Assembly: GCA_943330985.1 (NCBI GenBank) | Contig: CALQJV010000107.1 | Span: forward strand, 1-5,312 | DNA length: 5,312 bases | Source: Chitinophaga pinensis | GTDB taxonomy: Bacteria; Bacteroidota; Bacteroidia; M30B66 | Direction: 5' to 3' | Shown: in pieces, positions 1 through 5,312 of the stretch | Numbering within the stretch: the stretch's first letter is position 1 | Layout of the letters: every line of letters begins with the position of its first letter | Position numbers and translations under genes: made by a program | The notes under the pieces: generated by a model | What the model was told of the DNA's origin: nothing | The model's input: the letters and a program-made list of their open reading frames with translations, nothing else | Databases searched by the model: none

Positions 1-381
1 CAATTGAGTTTCCATAATCATATTGGGAACAATGCCGTTTTTTTAAAAGAGCCCATCATTGCTTTTTCATTAATGATTGTTCCATTGTTTGATATGGTTC
101 GTGTATTTTTTATCCGCATTCAGCATGGGAAAAATCCATTCAAAGGCGATCGAAATCATTTGCATCATATGCTCTTAGAAATAGGATTAAGTCATGTTGG
201 TGCAACCATTCAGCTAGTCATTCTATCCATCATTACAACCTGCATCAGCATTTTCACGCTACATTTTTTAGATGCGGAGAATAACCTTATTTACATTTTA
301 CTCACATTGCCATTACCCGCTTTCGCTTTCACTGTATTACTTTGGAAAAGAGTAAAAAATATTAGAAAGTCAAAATCATGA
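1..381 (+). CDS. WecA/MraY-family polyprenyl-phosphate sugar-1-phosphate transferase, C-terminal part
   Basis: The gene is cut at the left edge; the frame is open from base 1 and gives 126 residues before TGA. Enzymes of this family sit in the inner membrane and move a sugar-1-phosphate (often GlcNAc or a relative) from a UDP-sugar to undecaprenyl phosphate, the first step of O-antigen, capsule or related glycan synthesis. Seen here, counted from base 1: a hydrophobic helix ending in PLFDMVRV (Asp about 31), then a cytoplasmic loop with R-x-x-x-GKNPFKGDRNHLHH (about 39-56), whose H-L-H-H matches the HIHH motif of WecA-type enzymes. Two further membrane helices (about 68-90 and 96-115) and a basic tail (KRVKNIRKSKS) close the protein. 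The HLHH motif favours the WecA/TagO side of the family over MraY. The sugar substrate cannot be told. The TTG at base 4 is not the true start, because the catalytic Asp motifs lie upstream of the window. The stop overlaps the next gene by 4 bases. Confidence 0.9.
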   Translation, partial: QLSFHNHIGNNAVFLKEPIIAFSLMIVPLFDMVRVFFIRIQHGKNPFKGDRNHLHHMLLEIGLSHVGATIQLVILSIITTCISIFTLHFLDAENNLIYILLTLPLPAFAFTVLLWKRVKNIRKSKS

Positions 382-2018
382 TGAGAATACTCGTTTTATT
401 AACTGCATTGCTATCGTTCCAAACTACCATGTTTGCTCAGCAATACAATCTTGTACTCGATAATTTTCAGTATAACTTAATCGACAAATCCATGAATGCG
501 CTTGGAAGTAATCAGCATACCGCTGTTAAACCGTGGCGCATGGAGGATATTCGAAAATCGATAAACCCAGATACTGCAGCAGGCGTAAAACCTGAAACGA
601 GTCGTTTTTCGAAACGCTGGGTTGGTAGAAAATTATTCAGTGACAACTTTTTACGCCTCGATTCCAACGATTATCAAATTGCCATCGATCCATTGTTTTC
701 GTTCGATATTGGGAAAGATCAATTAACAGGAAATAAAACCTATGTAAATTCAAGAGGCTTGCAGCTTTATGGAAACATTGGAAAGCATGTTTCTTTCTAT
801 ACCAGCTTCTGGGAAAACCAAGGCATTATGGTGAACTATGTGGATAGTTTTATTCAAAAAAACAATGTAGTTCCGGGACAAGGAAGAGTGAAACCTTTTG
901 GCGATAAAGGTTGGGATTATTCGATGGCAACGGGATACGTTTCGTATTCACCATCCAAGTATTTCAATCTGCAATTTGGTAACGATAAAGTATTTATTGG
1001 CGATGGATATCGTTCTTTGTTTTTATCCGATAACGCCTACAATTATCCGTATTTCAAGATCAGCACTACGTTTTGGAAAATACGTTACACCAATCTTTTT
1101 GTTAGTTACCAAAATATTGGCAATGCTTCAAATAGTGGACTTGGTGGTTATTTGCAAAAATTCGCAACCTATCATCATTTAAGTTACAACGCAACAAAAT
1201 GGTTGAATGTGGGACTTTTCGAATCGATTGTTTGGCAAGGTGGCGATACAAGTGGAACGCGAAGAGGATTTGATGTGAATTACCTCAACCCCATTATTTT
1301 TTATAGACCTGTTGAATTTTCAAGAGGATCGCCCGACAATGTGTTGATTGGTTTAAACTTCAAGGCACTCATTTTGAAAAAATATCAATTGTATGGTCAA
1401 CTAGTTCTCGACGAATTCTCGATGAACGAAGTAAAAGCTGGAAATGGTTGGTGGGCGAACAAGCAAGGTTTTCAAATGGGTTGGAAATTTTACGACTTTT
1501 TAGGAATTCGAAACCTTACCTGGCAAAACGAATTAAATTATGTTAGGCCTTATACATACGGGCATTTCACCGGGGAACAAAGCTACACCCACTATGCACA
1601 AGCTTTAGCTCATCCACTTGGAGCTAACTTCATCGAGAATGTTCAGTTTCTTCGCTATCGATACAAGCGATTGGGGATTCAAGCAAAAATGAATTTTATT
1701 CAATACGGAGCCGATACGACAAATGCTGCTGGAATATCAAGCAATGTTGGACAAAATATTTTTGTGGGTACTGCCGAAATCGGGAGCGGTCCAACCATGG
1801 TTCCGAATATATATGGTAACAGAATTTTACAGGGCTTGAAAAATACAGTTACTATTGCTGAGTTAACTGCATCTTGGCTAATTAATACTCGAACCAATAT
1901 GCGAATAGAATTAACGCTTTCTCGCCGAATGCAGGAAAATAGCCGCTTTACTCAGAATACAAATTGGGTGTTTTTTAGTTTTAAAACAGCTTTACCCAAT
2001 CGGTATTACGATTTATAA
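378..2018 (+). CDS. RemB/Wzi-like outer-membrane beta-barrel protein
   Basis: A 546-residue exported protein. Residues 1-20 form a signal peptide: short basic start (MMR), hydrophobic core, and a likely signal peptidase I site after A20 (MFA then QQ). There is no lipobox Cys. The mature part is rich in aromatic residues and in alternating polar/hydrophobic strands, as expected of a beta-barrel. Recognisable blocks are FGNDKVFIGDGYRSLFLSDN (200-219), the stretch NPIIFYRPVEFSRGSPDN (304-321) followed by LYGQLVLDEF (338-347), and the C-terminal FFSFKTALPNRYYDL (532-546), ending in aromatic residues. From memory, these blocks occur in Bacteroidota proteins annotated as gliding-motility RemB or capsule-assembly Wzi family. 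RemB of Flavobacterium johnsoniae is a mobile surface lectin; Wzi binds capsule at the outer membrane. The role here (polysaccharide anchoring or gliding) is inferred. ATG 378 and ATG 381 are adjacent; either gives the same signal peptide. The ATGA overlap with the glycan-lipid transferase supports coupling and a surface-polysaccharide link. Confidence 0.75.
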   Translation: MMRILVLLTALLSFQTTMFAQQYNLVLDNFQYNLIDKSMNALGSNQHTAVKPWRMEDIRKSINPDTAAGVKPETSRFSKRWVGRKLFSDNFLRLDSNDYQIAIDPLFSFDIGKDQLTGNKTYVNSRGLQLYGNIGKHVSFYTSFWENQGIMVNYVDSFIQKNNVVPGQGRVKPFGDKGWDYSMATGYVSYSPSKYFNLQFGNDKVFIGDGYRSLFLSDNAYNYPYFKISTTFWKIRYTNLFVSYQNIGNASNSGLGGYLQKFATYHHLSYNATKWLNVGLFESIVWQGGDTSGTRRGFDVNYLNPIIFYRPVEFSRGSPDNVLIGLNFKALILKKYQLYGQLVLDEFSMNEVKAGNGWWANKQGFQMGWKFYDFLGIRNLTWQNELNYVRPYTYGHFTGEQSYTHYAQALAHPLGANFIENVQFLRYRYKRLGIQAKMNFIQYGADTTNAAGISSNVGQNIFVGTAEIGSGPTMVPNIYGNRILQGLKNTVTIAELTASWLINTRTNMRIELTLSRRMQENSRFTQNTNWVFFSFKTALPNRYYDL

Positions 2019-2020
2019 GG

Positions 2021-2043
2021 AGAAATTTTCCATTGAAATTTCT
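2021..2043. repeat. 8+8 bp inverted repeat after the RemB-like gene, possible weak terminator
   Basis: AGAAATTT (2021-2028) and AAATTTCT (2036-2043) are perfect reverse complements with a 7-base loop, starting 3 bases after the TAA of the upstream gene. The position suits a transcription end between the envelope and respiratory genes. However, the stem has only one G-C pair at each arm and no T-run follows, so it is a poor intrinsic terminator. It also abuts the promoter region of the heme O synthase gene and could be chance in AT-rich DNA. Confidence 0.3.
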
Positions 2044-2074
2044 GTCTAAAGAGCCAATCATTTACCTATTTTTG
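2041..2074 (+). promoter_or_regulatory. Bacteroidota-type promoter for the heme O synthase gene
   Basis: TATTTTTG at 2067-2074 matches the Bacteroidota -7 consensus TAnnTTTG exactly. TCTG at 2041-2044 is one base from the -33 TTTG element and lies 22 bases upstream, within the usual spacing. Transcription would then begin near 2079-2082 and leave a leader of about 15-18 bases before the TTG start at 2097. The placement, in the only sizeable gap before the oxidase genes, supports it. The -33 match is weak. Confidence 0.5.
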
Positions 2075-2096
2075 TGACATTCCAACGAATATTTTT

Positions 2097-2990
2097 TTGG
2101 CACACGATATTTCACAATCTCCCGCGTCGGTTTCCTTCCTTTCTAAAACAAAGGATTTAGTTCAGCTTCTTAAATTAAGATTGGCTTCCCTTGTCGTCTT
2201 TTCGGCAATTGTCTCCTATTTAATGGCAGCCGATAAACCCGATGGAACCATTGCTATTTTACTCACCATTGGAGGTTTTTTAGTCACCGGAGCTTCCAAT
2301 GCATTCAATCAGATTATTGAGAAAAATCTTGATAAATTAATGGCTCGAACCGAAAATAGACCTTTACCTAAAGACCGTCTTTCTGTTTCGGAAGCCCTGA
2401 TTTTCTCATCGATTATTGGAATATTAGGAATTGTAATTCTGTGGATATATGTAAATCCACTTTCAGGAATTTTAGGGATTGTAGCATTGGTATCTTATGT
2501 CGCTATATACACACCACTTAAACAAATTACTCCCTTTGCTGTTTTTGTTGGTGCTTTTCCAGGAGCCATTCCACCCATGTTGGGTTGGATTGCGTTTACT
2601 GGGGAAATGAGTTTGCAGGCAATTATTCTTTTTGCAATTCAATTTATTTGGCAATTCCCTCATTTTTGGGCACTAGCTTGGATGTTGGAAGATGATTATA
2701 AAAAAGCTGGATTTGAAATGCTTCCTGCAAAAGATGGTCGTTCTAAAACATCCGCATTACAAATTATGGTGTATACAGGCAGTATAATTCCGTTTGGACT
2801 TCTTCCCTATTTCTTCCGAATGTCGGGAATAATTTCTGCCGTTATTATTACACTTTGTGGCATTTATTTCATGATGAAAGCGATTAAATTACATGCTACT
2901 CTCGAAATTAGCGATGCGAGAAAACTGCTTTATGCATCCTTTATTTACTTACCAGTAGTTCAATTGGCACTACTCATCGATAAATTATAA
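2097..2990 (+). CDS. cyoE: Heme O synthase (protoheme IX farnesyltransferase)
   Basis: A 297-residue UbiA-superfamily inner-membrane prenyltransferase (also called CtaB) that attaches farnesyl from farnesyl diphosphate to heme B to make heme O, the precursor of heme A. Its length is normal. Motifs in order: N71-Q-I-I-E-K-N-L-D79 followed by MARTENRPLP (82-91), the Mg-diphosphate site; YTPLKQITPFAVFVGAFPGAIPPMLGW (138-164); and WQFPHFWALAW (185-195) with DDYKKAG (199-205) and MLP (208-210). About nine hydrophobic segments follow one another through the chain. The usual Asp-x-Asp-x-Asp of the first motif reads Glu75-x-Asn77-x-Asp79 here. Start: TTG 2097 is chosen because no ATG or GTG lies in frame between the upstream stop at 2034 and Met43, and starting at Met43 (ATG 2223) would remove the first membrane helix. 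A subunit III gene begins 8 bases after its stop. Whether CtaA converts heme O to heme A cannot be seen here. Confidence 0.95.
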   Translation: MAHDISQSPASVSFLSKTKDLVQLLKLRLASLVVFSAIVSYLMAADKPDGTIAILLTIGGFLVTGASNAFNQIIEKNLDKLMARTENRPLPKDRLSVSEALIFSSIIGILGIVILWIYVNPLSGILGIVALVSYVAIYTPLKQITPFAVFVGAFPGAIPPMLGWIAFTGEMSLQAIILFAIQFIWQFPHFWALAWMLEDDYKKAGFEMLPAKDGRSKTSALQIMVYTGSIIPFGLLPYFFRMSGIISAVIITLCGIYFMMKAIKLHATLEISDARKLLYASFIYLPVVQLALLIDKL

Positions 2991-2998
2991 TCTCAAAA

Positions 2999-3586
2999 AT
3001 GAAAACAGTTTCGAACACAACTCAAGAAGAAATGGAACTTCGCGAACGTGTAAACCGAAGTTTACTTTACATCGCAATTTTCAGCAGTGTGATGTTATTT
3101 GCAGGTTTAACTTCTGCTTATATCGTTCGACAAGCAGATGGAAATTGGCTTCAATTCACTCTGCCTTCCATGTTTTGGGTAAGTACTGGACTTATTTTAG
3201 CTTCGAGTGCTTCTATCAATTGGGCACTTATTGCTGCAAAAAAAGACCAATCAAAACAAATAAGCTATGCCTTAGGCTTAACAATTCTTTTGGGTATCGG
3301 ATTTTGTGTAACTCAAATTTTAGGCTGGAGGGATTTAACAAATGGAGGGATTTACTTTGCGGGCAAAACTTCAAACCCATCTGGAAGTTTTTTATACATC
3401 CTCTCAGGTGTGCATTTGGCGCATATTTTTTCTGCATTGATTTATTGCGTTGTAATTTTCAAAAAATCATTGAGCAACAACTACCACTCTAAAAACTTAG
3501 CAGGAGTGCGTCATTGCGGAATATTCTGGCATTTTTTAGATGGTCTATGGGTGTATCTTTTTATCTTTTTATTGTTCATGCAATAA
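2999..3586 (+). CDS. Heme-copper oxidase subunit III family protein, short paralogue
   Basis: 195 residues with five predicted membrane helices (about 22-43, 59-80, 88-108, 130-154, 173-194). This matches the five-helix form of cytochrome oxidase subunit III, which lacks the first two helices of the mitochondrial protein. Diagnostic residues are SGVHLAHI (136-143; H139, H142) and GIFWHFLDGLW (174-184; W177, H178, D181, W184), the two C-terminal subunit III motifs. Subunit III has no metal; it binds subunit I and stabilises the enzyme and its proton uptake. The Glu expected in helix 3 is absent (G109). The loop 111-129 (RDLTNGGIYFAGK...) differs from the neighbouring paralogue. It follows heme O synthase after 8 bases with no Shine-Dalgarno, so it is surely co-transcribed. 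It may be a second structural subunit or an assembly protein; Bacteroidota oxidase loci often carry such a pair. Confidence 0.9.
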   Translation: MKTVSNTTQEEMELRERVNRSLLYIAIFSSVMLFAGLTSAYIVRQADGNWLQFTLPSMFWVSTGLILASSASINWALIAAKKDQSKQISYALGLTILLGIGFCVTQILGWRDLTNGGIYFAGKTSNPSGSFLYILSGVHLAHIFSALIYCVVIFKKSLSNNYHSKNLAGVRHCGIFWHFLDGLWVYLFIFLLFMQ

Positions 3587-3642
3587 AAAAAAAATGCACT
3601 TGTTTAGAAATTCCTGATAAAATGCTCTTTTTTAAATAATAT

Positions 3643-3664
3643 TTTGGGTAAACTTGCACCCAAA
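3643..3664. promoter_or_regulatory. Promoter-like element within a 7+7 palindrome upstream of the long subunit III gene
   Basis: TTTGGGT (3643-3649) and ACCCAAA (3658-3664) are perfect reverse complements around an 8-base spacer. Across the left arm end and spacer, TAAACTTG (3649-3656) differs by one base from the Bacteroidota -7 consensus TAnnTTTG and is followed by CACC, so transcription could begin at about 3661-3664, some 18-21 bases before the ATG at 3682. No clear TTTG -33 box is seen; only the T-run at 3628-3633 lies at the right distance. The palindrome over a -7 element fits an operator. If transcription starts further upstream it would instead be a hairpin in the leader. Confidence 0.4.
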
Positions 3665-3681
3665 TTCTGAATCTACAATTC

Positions 3682-4404
3682 ATGGCTCAAAACGCAACGC
3701 TAGACATTCCAAACAAGAAACTTTGGGAAGGAGGAACTTCTCCTTTCGGTGCGAGTTACGGAAAACTGATGATGTGGTTTTTCCTCATCTCTGATGCATT
3801 TTCTTTTTCAACACTATTAATCTCTCTTGGTTATGCGCGTCATGTGCATGCCGATAGTTGGCCATTGGTAGAAAAAGTATTTCACCACTTTCCATTTACA
3901 CATGCGCATTTGCCGCTATTGTACGTAGGTATGATGACGTTCATCCTCATCATATCAAGTGTTACCATGGTACTTGCTGTTGATGCGGGACATTCAAATA
4001 ATAAAAAAGGAGTAATTTTCTGGCTAGGACTTACTGTAGTTGGAGGATTAATTTTCCTTGGATCACAAGCTTGGGAATGGTACACATTTATTGTTGGAGG
4101 CGAAGGTGTTGTTAAAACAATTATTAAGGACGGTGTTCCAACCGACGTCCTTGTTCAAGGGGCAAATCTTCAATACAATGAATACGGACATACTGCATTT
4201 GCCGATTTCTTCTTCTTCATTACAGGATTTCACGGATTTCACGTTTTTTCGGGTGTTGTAATTAATGCCATTATCTTGTGGCAAGCTATCTCAGGTGTTT
4301 TCGAAAAACGCGGACATTATGAAATGGTTGAAAAAGCTGGACTTTACTGGCATTTTGTAGACCTTGTTTGGGTTTTCGTATTTACATTCTTTTACCTTCT
4401 CTGA
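3682..4404 (+). CDS. Cytochrome c oxidase subunit III
   Basis: 240 residues with five predicted membrane helices (about 28-50, 77-100, 110-135, 173-201, 219-240). It carries the full set of subunit III signatures: SQAWEW (128-133) with the conserved Glu132, GFHGFHVFSG (182-191; H184, H187) and YWHFVDLVWVFVF (222-234; W223, H224, D227, W230). The protein (CoxC/CtaE in other bacteria) packs against subunit I in the inner membrane and helps keep proton uptake and turnover stable. The hydrophilic N-terminus (KKLWEGGTSPFGASYGKLMMW, split around residue 20) and the loop at 140-170 are longer than in the short neighbour. The ATG at 3682 fits the consensus subunit III N-terminus; no Shine-Dalgarno is present. 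A 95-base gap with a promoter-like palindrome separates it from the short paralogue, so it may have its own transcript. The next gene starts 23 bases after its stop. Confidence 0.95.
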   Translation: MAQNATLDIPNKKLWEGGTSPFGASYGKLMMWFFLISDAFSFSTLLISLGYARHVHADSWPLVEKVFHHFPFTHAHLPLLYVGMMTFILIISSVTMVLAVDAGHSNNKKGVIFWLGLTVVGGLIFLGSQAWEWYTFIVGGEGVVKTIIKDGVPTDVLVQGANLQYNEYGHTAFADFFFFITGFHGFHVFSGVVINAIILWQAISGVFEKRGHYEMVEKAGLYWHFVDLVWVFVFTFFYLL

Positions 4405-4427
4405 CCAATTAACACTATCACGTTATC

Positions 4428-4811
4428 ATGGAACCAATAGTTGATCAATCTTTCGAATACAGCGCTGGTCACGGCCCTCGCACACCTGAACAAAGTCGTG
4501 CGGTTCGCAAAAAAATACTTTTAGTTACTGCATTACTTTCAGTCATTACCATTGTTGAAGTACTTGTAGGGATTTATTTCTCTAAAACGCACGTTTCCCC
4601 TGGAACTTGGACGCTTATCAAATGGTTTTACATCATTATGACTTTGGTAAAAGCAGGATACATTGTGCTCGTGTTCATGCACCTTGGCGATGAAAAAAAG
4701 AGTTTGAGAGCAACCATTTTGCTCCCAATGGTATTAATTATCTATTTCATTTTCATCTGTCTGTTTGAAGGCGAACATCTTCTTCAATACTTTCAAGACT
4801 TATTGAAATAA
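4428..4811 (+). CDS. Cytochrome c oxidase subunit IV family protein (CtaF/CyoD-like)
   Basis: A 127-residue small membrane protein of the prokaryotic subunit IV family. After a polar N-terminus (1-27) come three predicted helices (about 28-51, 62-86, 95-114), as in the family. Conserved features are TIVEVLVGIY (41-50; E44 within helix 1), LVKAGYIVLVFMHLGDEKK (73-91; K75, H85) and a Pro100-containing third helix. Such proteins are small accessory subunits thought to help assembly or stability of the copper/heme site in subunit I; they hold no cofactor. The C-terminus ends in an amphipathic tail (EGEHLLQYFQDLLK). It lies 23 bases after subunit III and one base before the SCO gene, so it is part of the same operon. 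Family membership is clear; the precise role is known only by analogy. Confidence 0.9.
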   Translation: MEPIVDQSFEYSAGHGPRTPEQSRAVRKKILLVTALLSVITIVEVLVGIYFSKTHVSPGTWTLIKWFYIIMTLVKAGYIVLVFMHLGDEKKSLRATILLPMVLIIYFIFICLFEGEHLLQYFQDLLK

Positions 4812-4812
4812 G

Positions 4813-5312
4813 GTGAAAAAAATCGTCATCCTATTGATGATCCTGTTGGTTCCATCTTTTGCGTATTTGGTTCTAACAACAGGAAAACATAACATCAAAA
4901 AACTGGGATATTTCGGACCGAAAATTCCAGGAGAAAAAGAGGGCGATACAACATACCATAGTATTCCTGCATTTCAGTTTACTGATCAGGATGGTAAGCC
5001 TTTTGGCGACAAAGATCTTGAAGGAAAGATTTATGTCGCCAATTTCTTTTTTACTTCATGCCCAAGCATCTGCCCTGCAATGCAAACTCTCATGAAGAAA
5101 GTGCAGGACCAAGATGATTTCAAGAAATTGGAAGATTTCAAATTGGTTTCATTTAGTGTTGATCCCGAAACAGATTCAACTGCTCGCCTTAAAGAATTTG
5201 CCAATAAAATTCAAGCAGATTCGGGCAGATGGTATTTTTTAACTGGTGATAAGAAAGCTTTGTATGATTTAGCTTCTCAAGGATTTTTGGTAAATGCCAT
5301 GCAAGACCCAAC
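4813..5312 (+). CDS. SCO1/SenC family copper chaperone for the oxidase CuA site, 3' truncated
   Basis: 166 residues are present and the gene runs off the right edge. SCO proteins are membrane-anchored thioredoxin-fold proteins that deliver copper to, or reduce the cysteines of, the CuA site of subunit II. Seen here: an N-terminal anchor (about 3-21, no lipobox Cys), a linker, a thioredoxin-like domain from about residue 50 (PAFQFTDQDGKPF), the copper-binding CPSIC (C83, C87) in FTSCPSICPAM, and FSVDPETD (114-121). The third copper ligand, a His some 85-90 residues after the CxxxC, should lie just beyond the window. Start: GTG 4813 is the first start after an in-frame TGA at 4804 and keeps the Lys-Lys before the anchor; the next candidate, ATG at 4837 (Met9), would cut into the anchor. 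Only one base separates it from the previous stop, which suggests translational coupling and a structural tie to the oxidase. Confidence 0.93.
   Translation, partial: MKKIVILLMILLVPSFAYLVLTTGKHNIKKLGYFGPKIPGEKEGDTTYHSIPAFQFTDQDGKPFGDKDLEGKIYVANFFFTSCPSICPAMQTLMKKVQDQDDFKKLEDFKLVSFSVDPETDSTARLKEFANKIQADSGRWYFLTGDKKALYDLASQGFLVNAMQDP

Noticed and set aside
898..1182. 94-residue open frame on the + strand inside the RemB-like gene
   Set aside because: It lies wholly within a well-supported 546-residue gene in another frame and shows no recognisable domain; it is a shadow frame.
1700..1897. 65-residue open frame on the - strand
   Set aside because: Antisense to the RemB-like gene, no family signature and no start context.
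2472..2663. 63-residue open frame on the - strand
   Set aside because: Antisense to conserved motifs of heme O synthase; a by-product of its codon pattern.
3145..3492. 115-residue + strand frame, with a 69-residue - strand frame at 3228-3437
   Set aside because: Both are inside the short subunit III gene, which has clear family motifs; neither shows a domain of its own.
3585..3633. Run of ten A (3585-3594) and run of T (3628-3633) as a possible bidirectional terminator
   Set aside because: Pairing would be A-T only around a loop of more than 30 bases, with no G-C stem before the T-run.
4225..4242. Tandem 9-base direct repeat GGATTTCAC twice
   Set aside because: It encodes the conserved GFH-GFH of the subunit III motif, so protein constraint explains it.
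3882..4284. Several 67-73 residue frames on both strands
   Set aside because: All overlap the long subunit III gene in other frames and look like random translations.
4405..4427. TAAC...GTTA inverted repeat between subunits III and IV
   Set aside because: Only four base pairs; expected by chance in AT-rich DNA, and no T-run or promoter is linked to it.

Overview
The window is AT-rich, tightly packed, and all recognisable genes lie on the + strand. It looks like Bacteroidota, most likely a member of Flavobacteriales. The reasons are a RemB/Wzi-like outer-membrane protein of a kind typical of that phylum, two adjacent short subunit III genes followed by a small subunit IV and a SCO gene, almost no Shine-Dalgarno sequences, and TAnnTTTG-type promoter elements. 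The genus cannot be fixed from the sequence.

Left part (1-2018), cell envelope. The window opens inside a gene for a WecA/MraY-type polyprenyl-phosphate sugar-1-phosphate transferase, of which only the C-terminal 126 residues are present. Its stop overlaps by 4 bases the start of a 546-residue secreted beta-rich protein resembling RemB/Wzi, probably an outer-membrane protein linked to surface polysaccharide or gliding. The overlap suggests that the two are translated together.

Right part (2097-5312), cytochrome c oxidase assembly. After a 78-base gap with a weak inverted repeat and a TAnnTTTG promoter element come heme O synthase (TTG start), a 195-residue subunit III family protein 8 bases later, a 95-base gap with a second promoter-like element inside a 7+7 palindrome, a 240-residue canonical subunit III, a 127-residue subunit IV, and a SCO-type copper chaperone that starts one base after the previous stop and runs off the right edge. 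Together these supply the heme precursor, two structural subunits or subunit-like proteins, an accessory subunit and CuA-site metallation. Catalytic subunits I and II are not in the window and must be encoded elsewhere.

There is no gene-free stretch longer than 300 bases, and I see no tRNA, rRNA, CRISPR array, insertion sequence or other mobile element. Most of the window is an ordinary core-metabolism locus. The points worth a second look are the palindrome over the promoter of the second subunit III gene, the loss of the conserved glutamate in the short subunit III paralogue, the TTG start and altered Asp motif of heme O synthase, and the joining of surface and respiratory genes.
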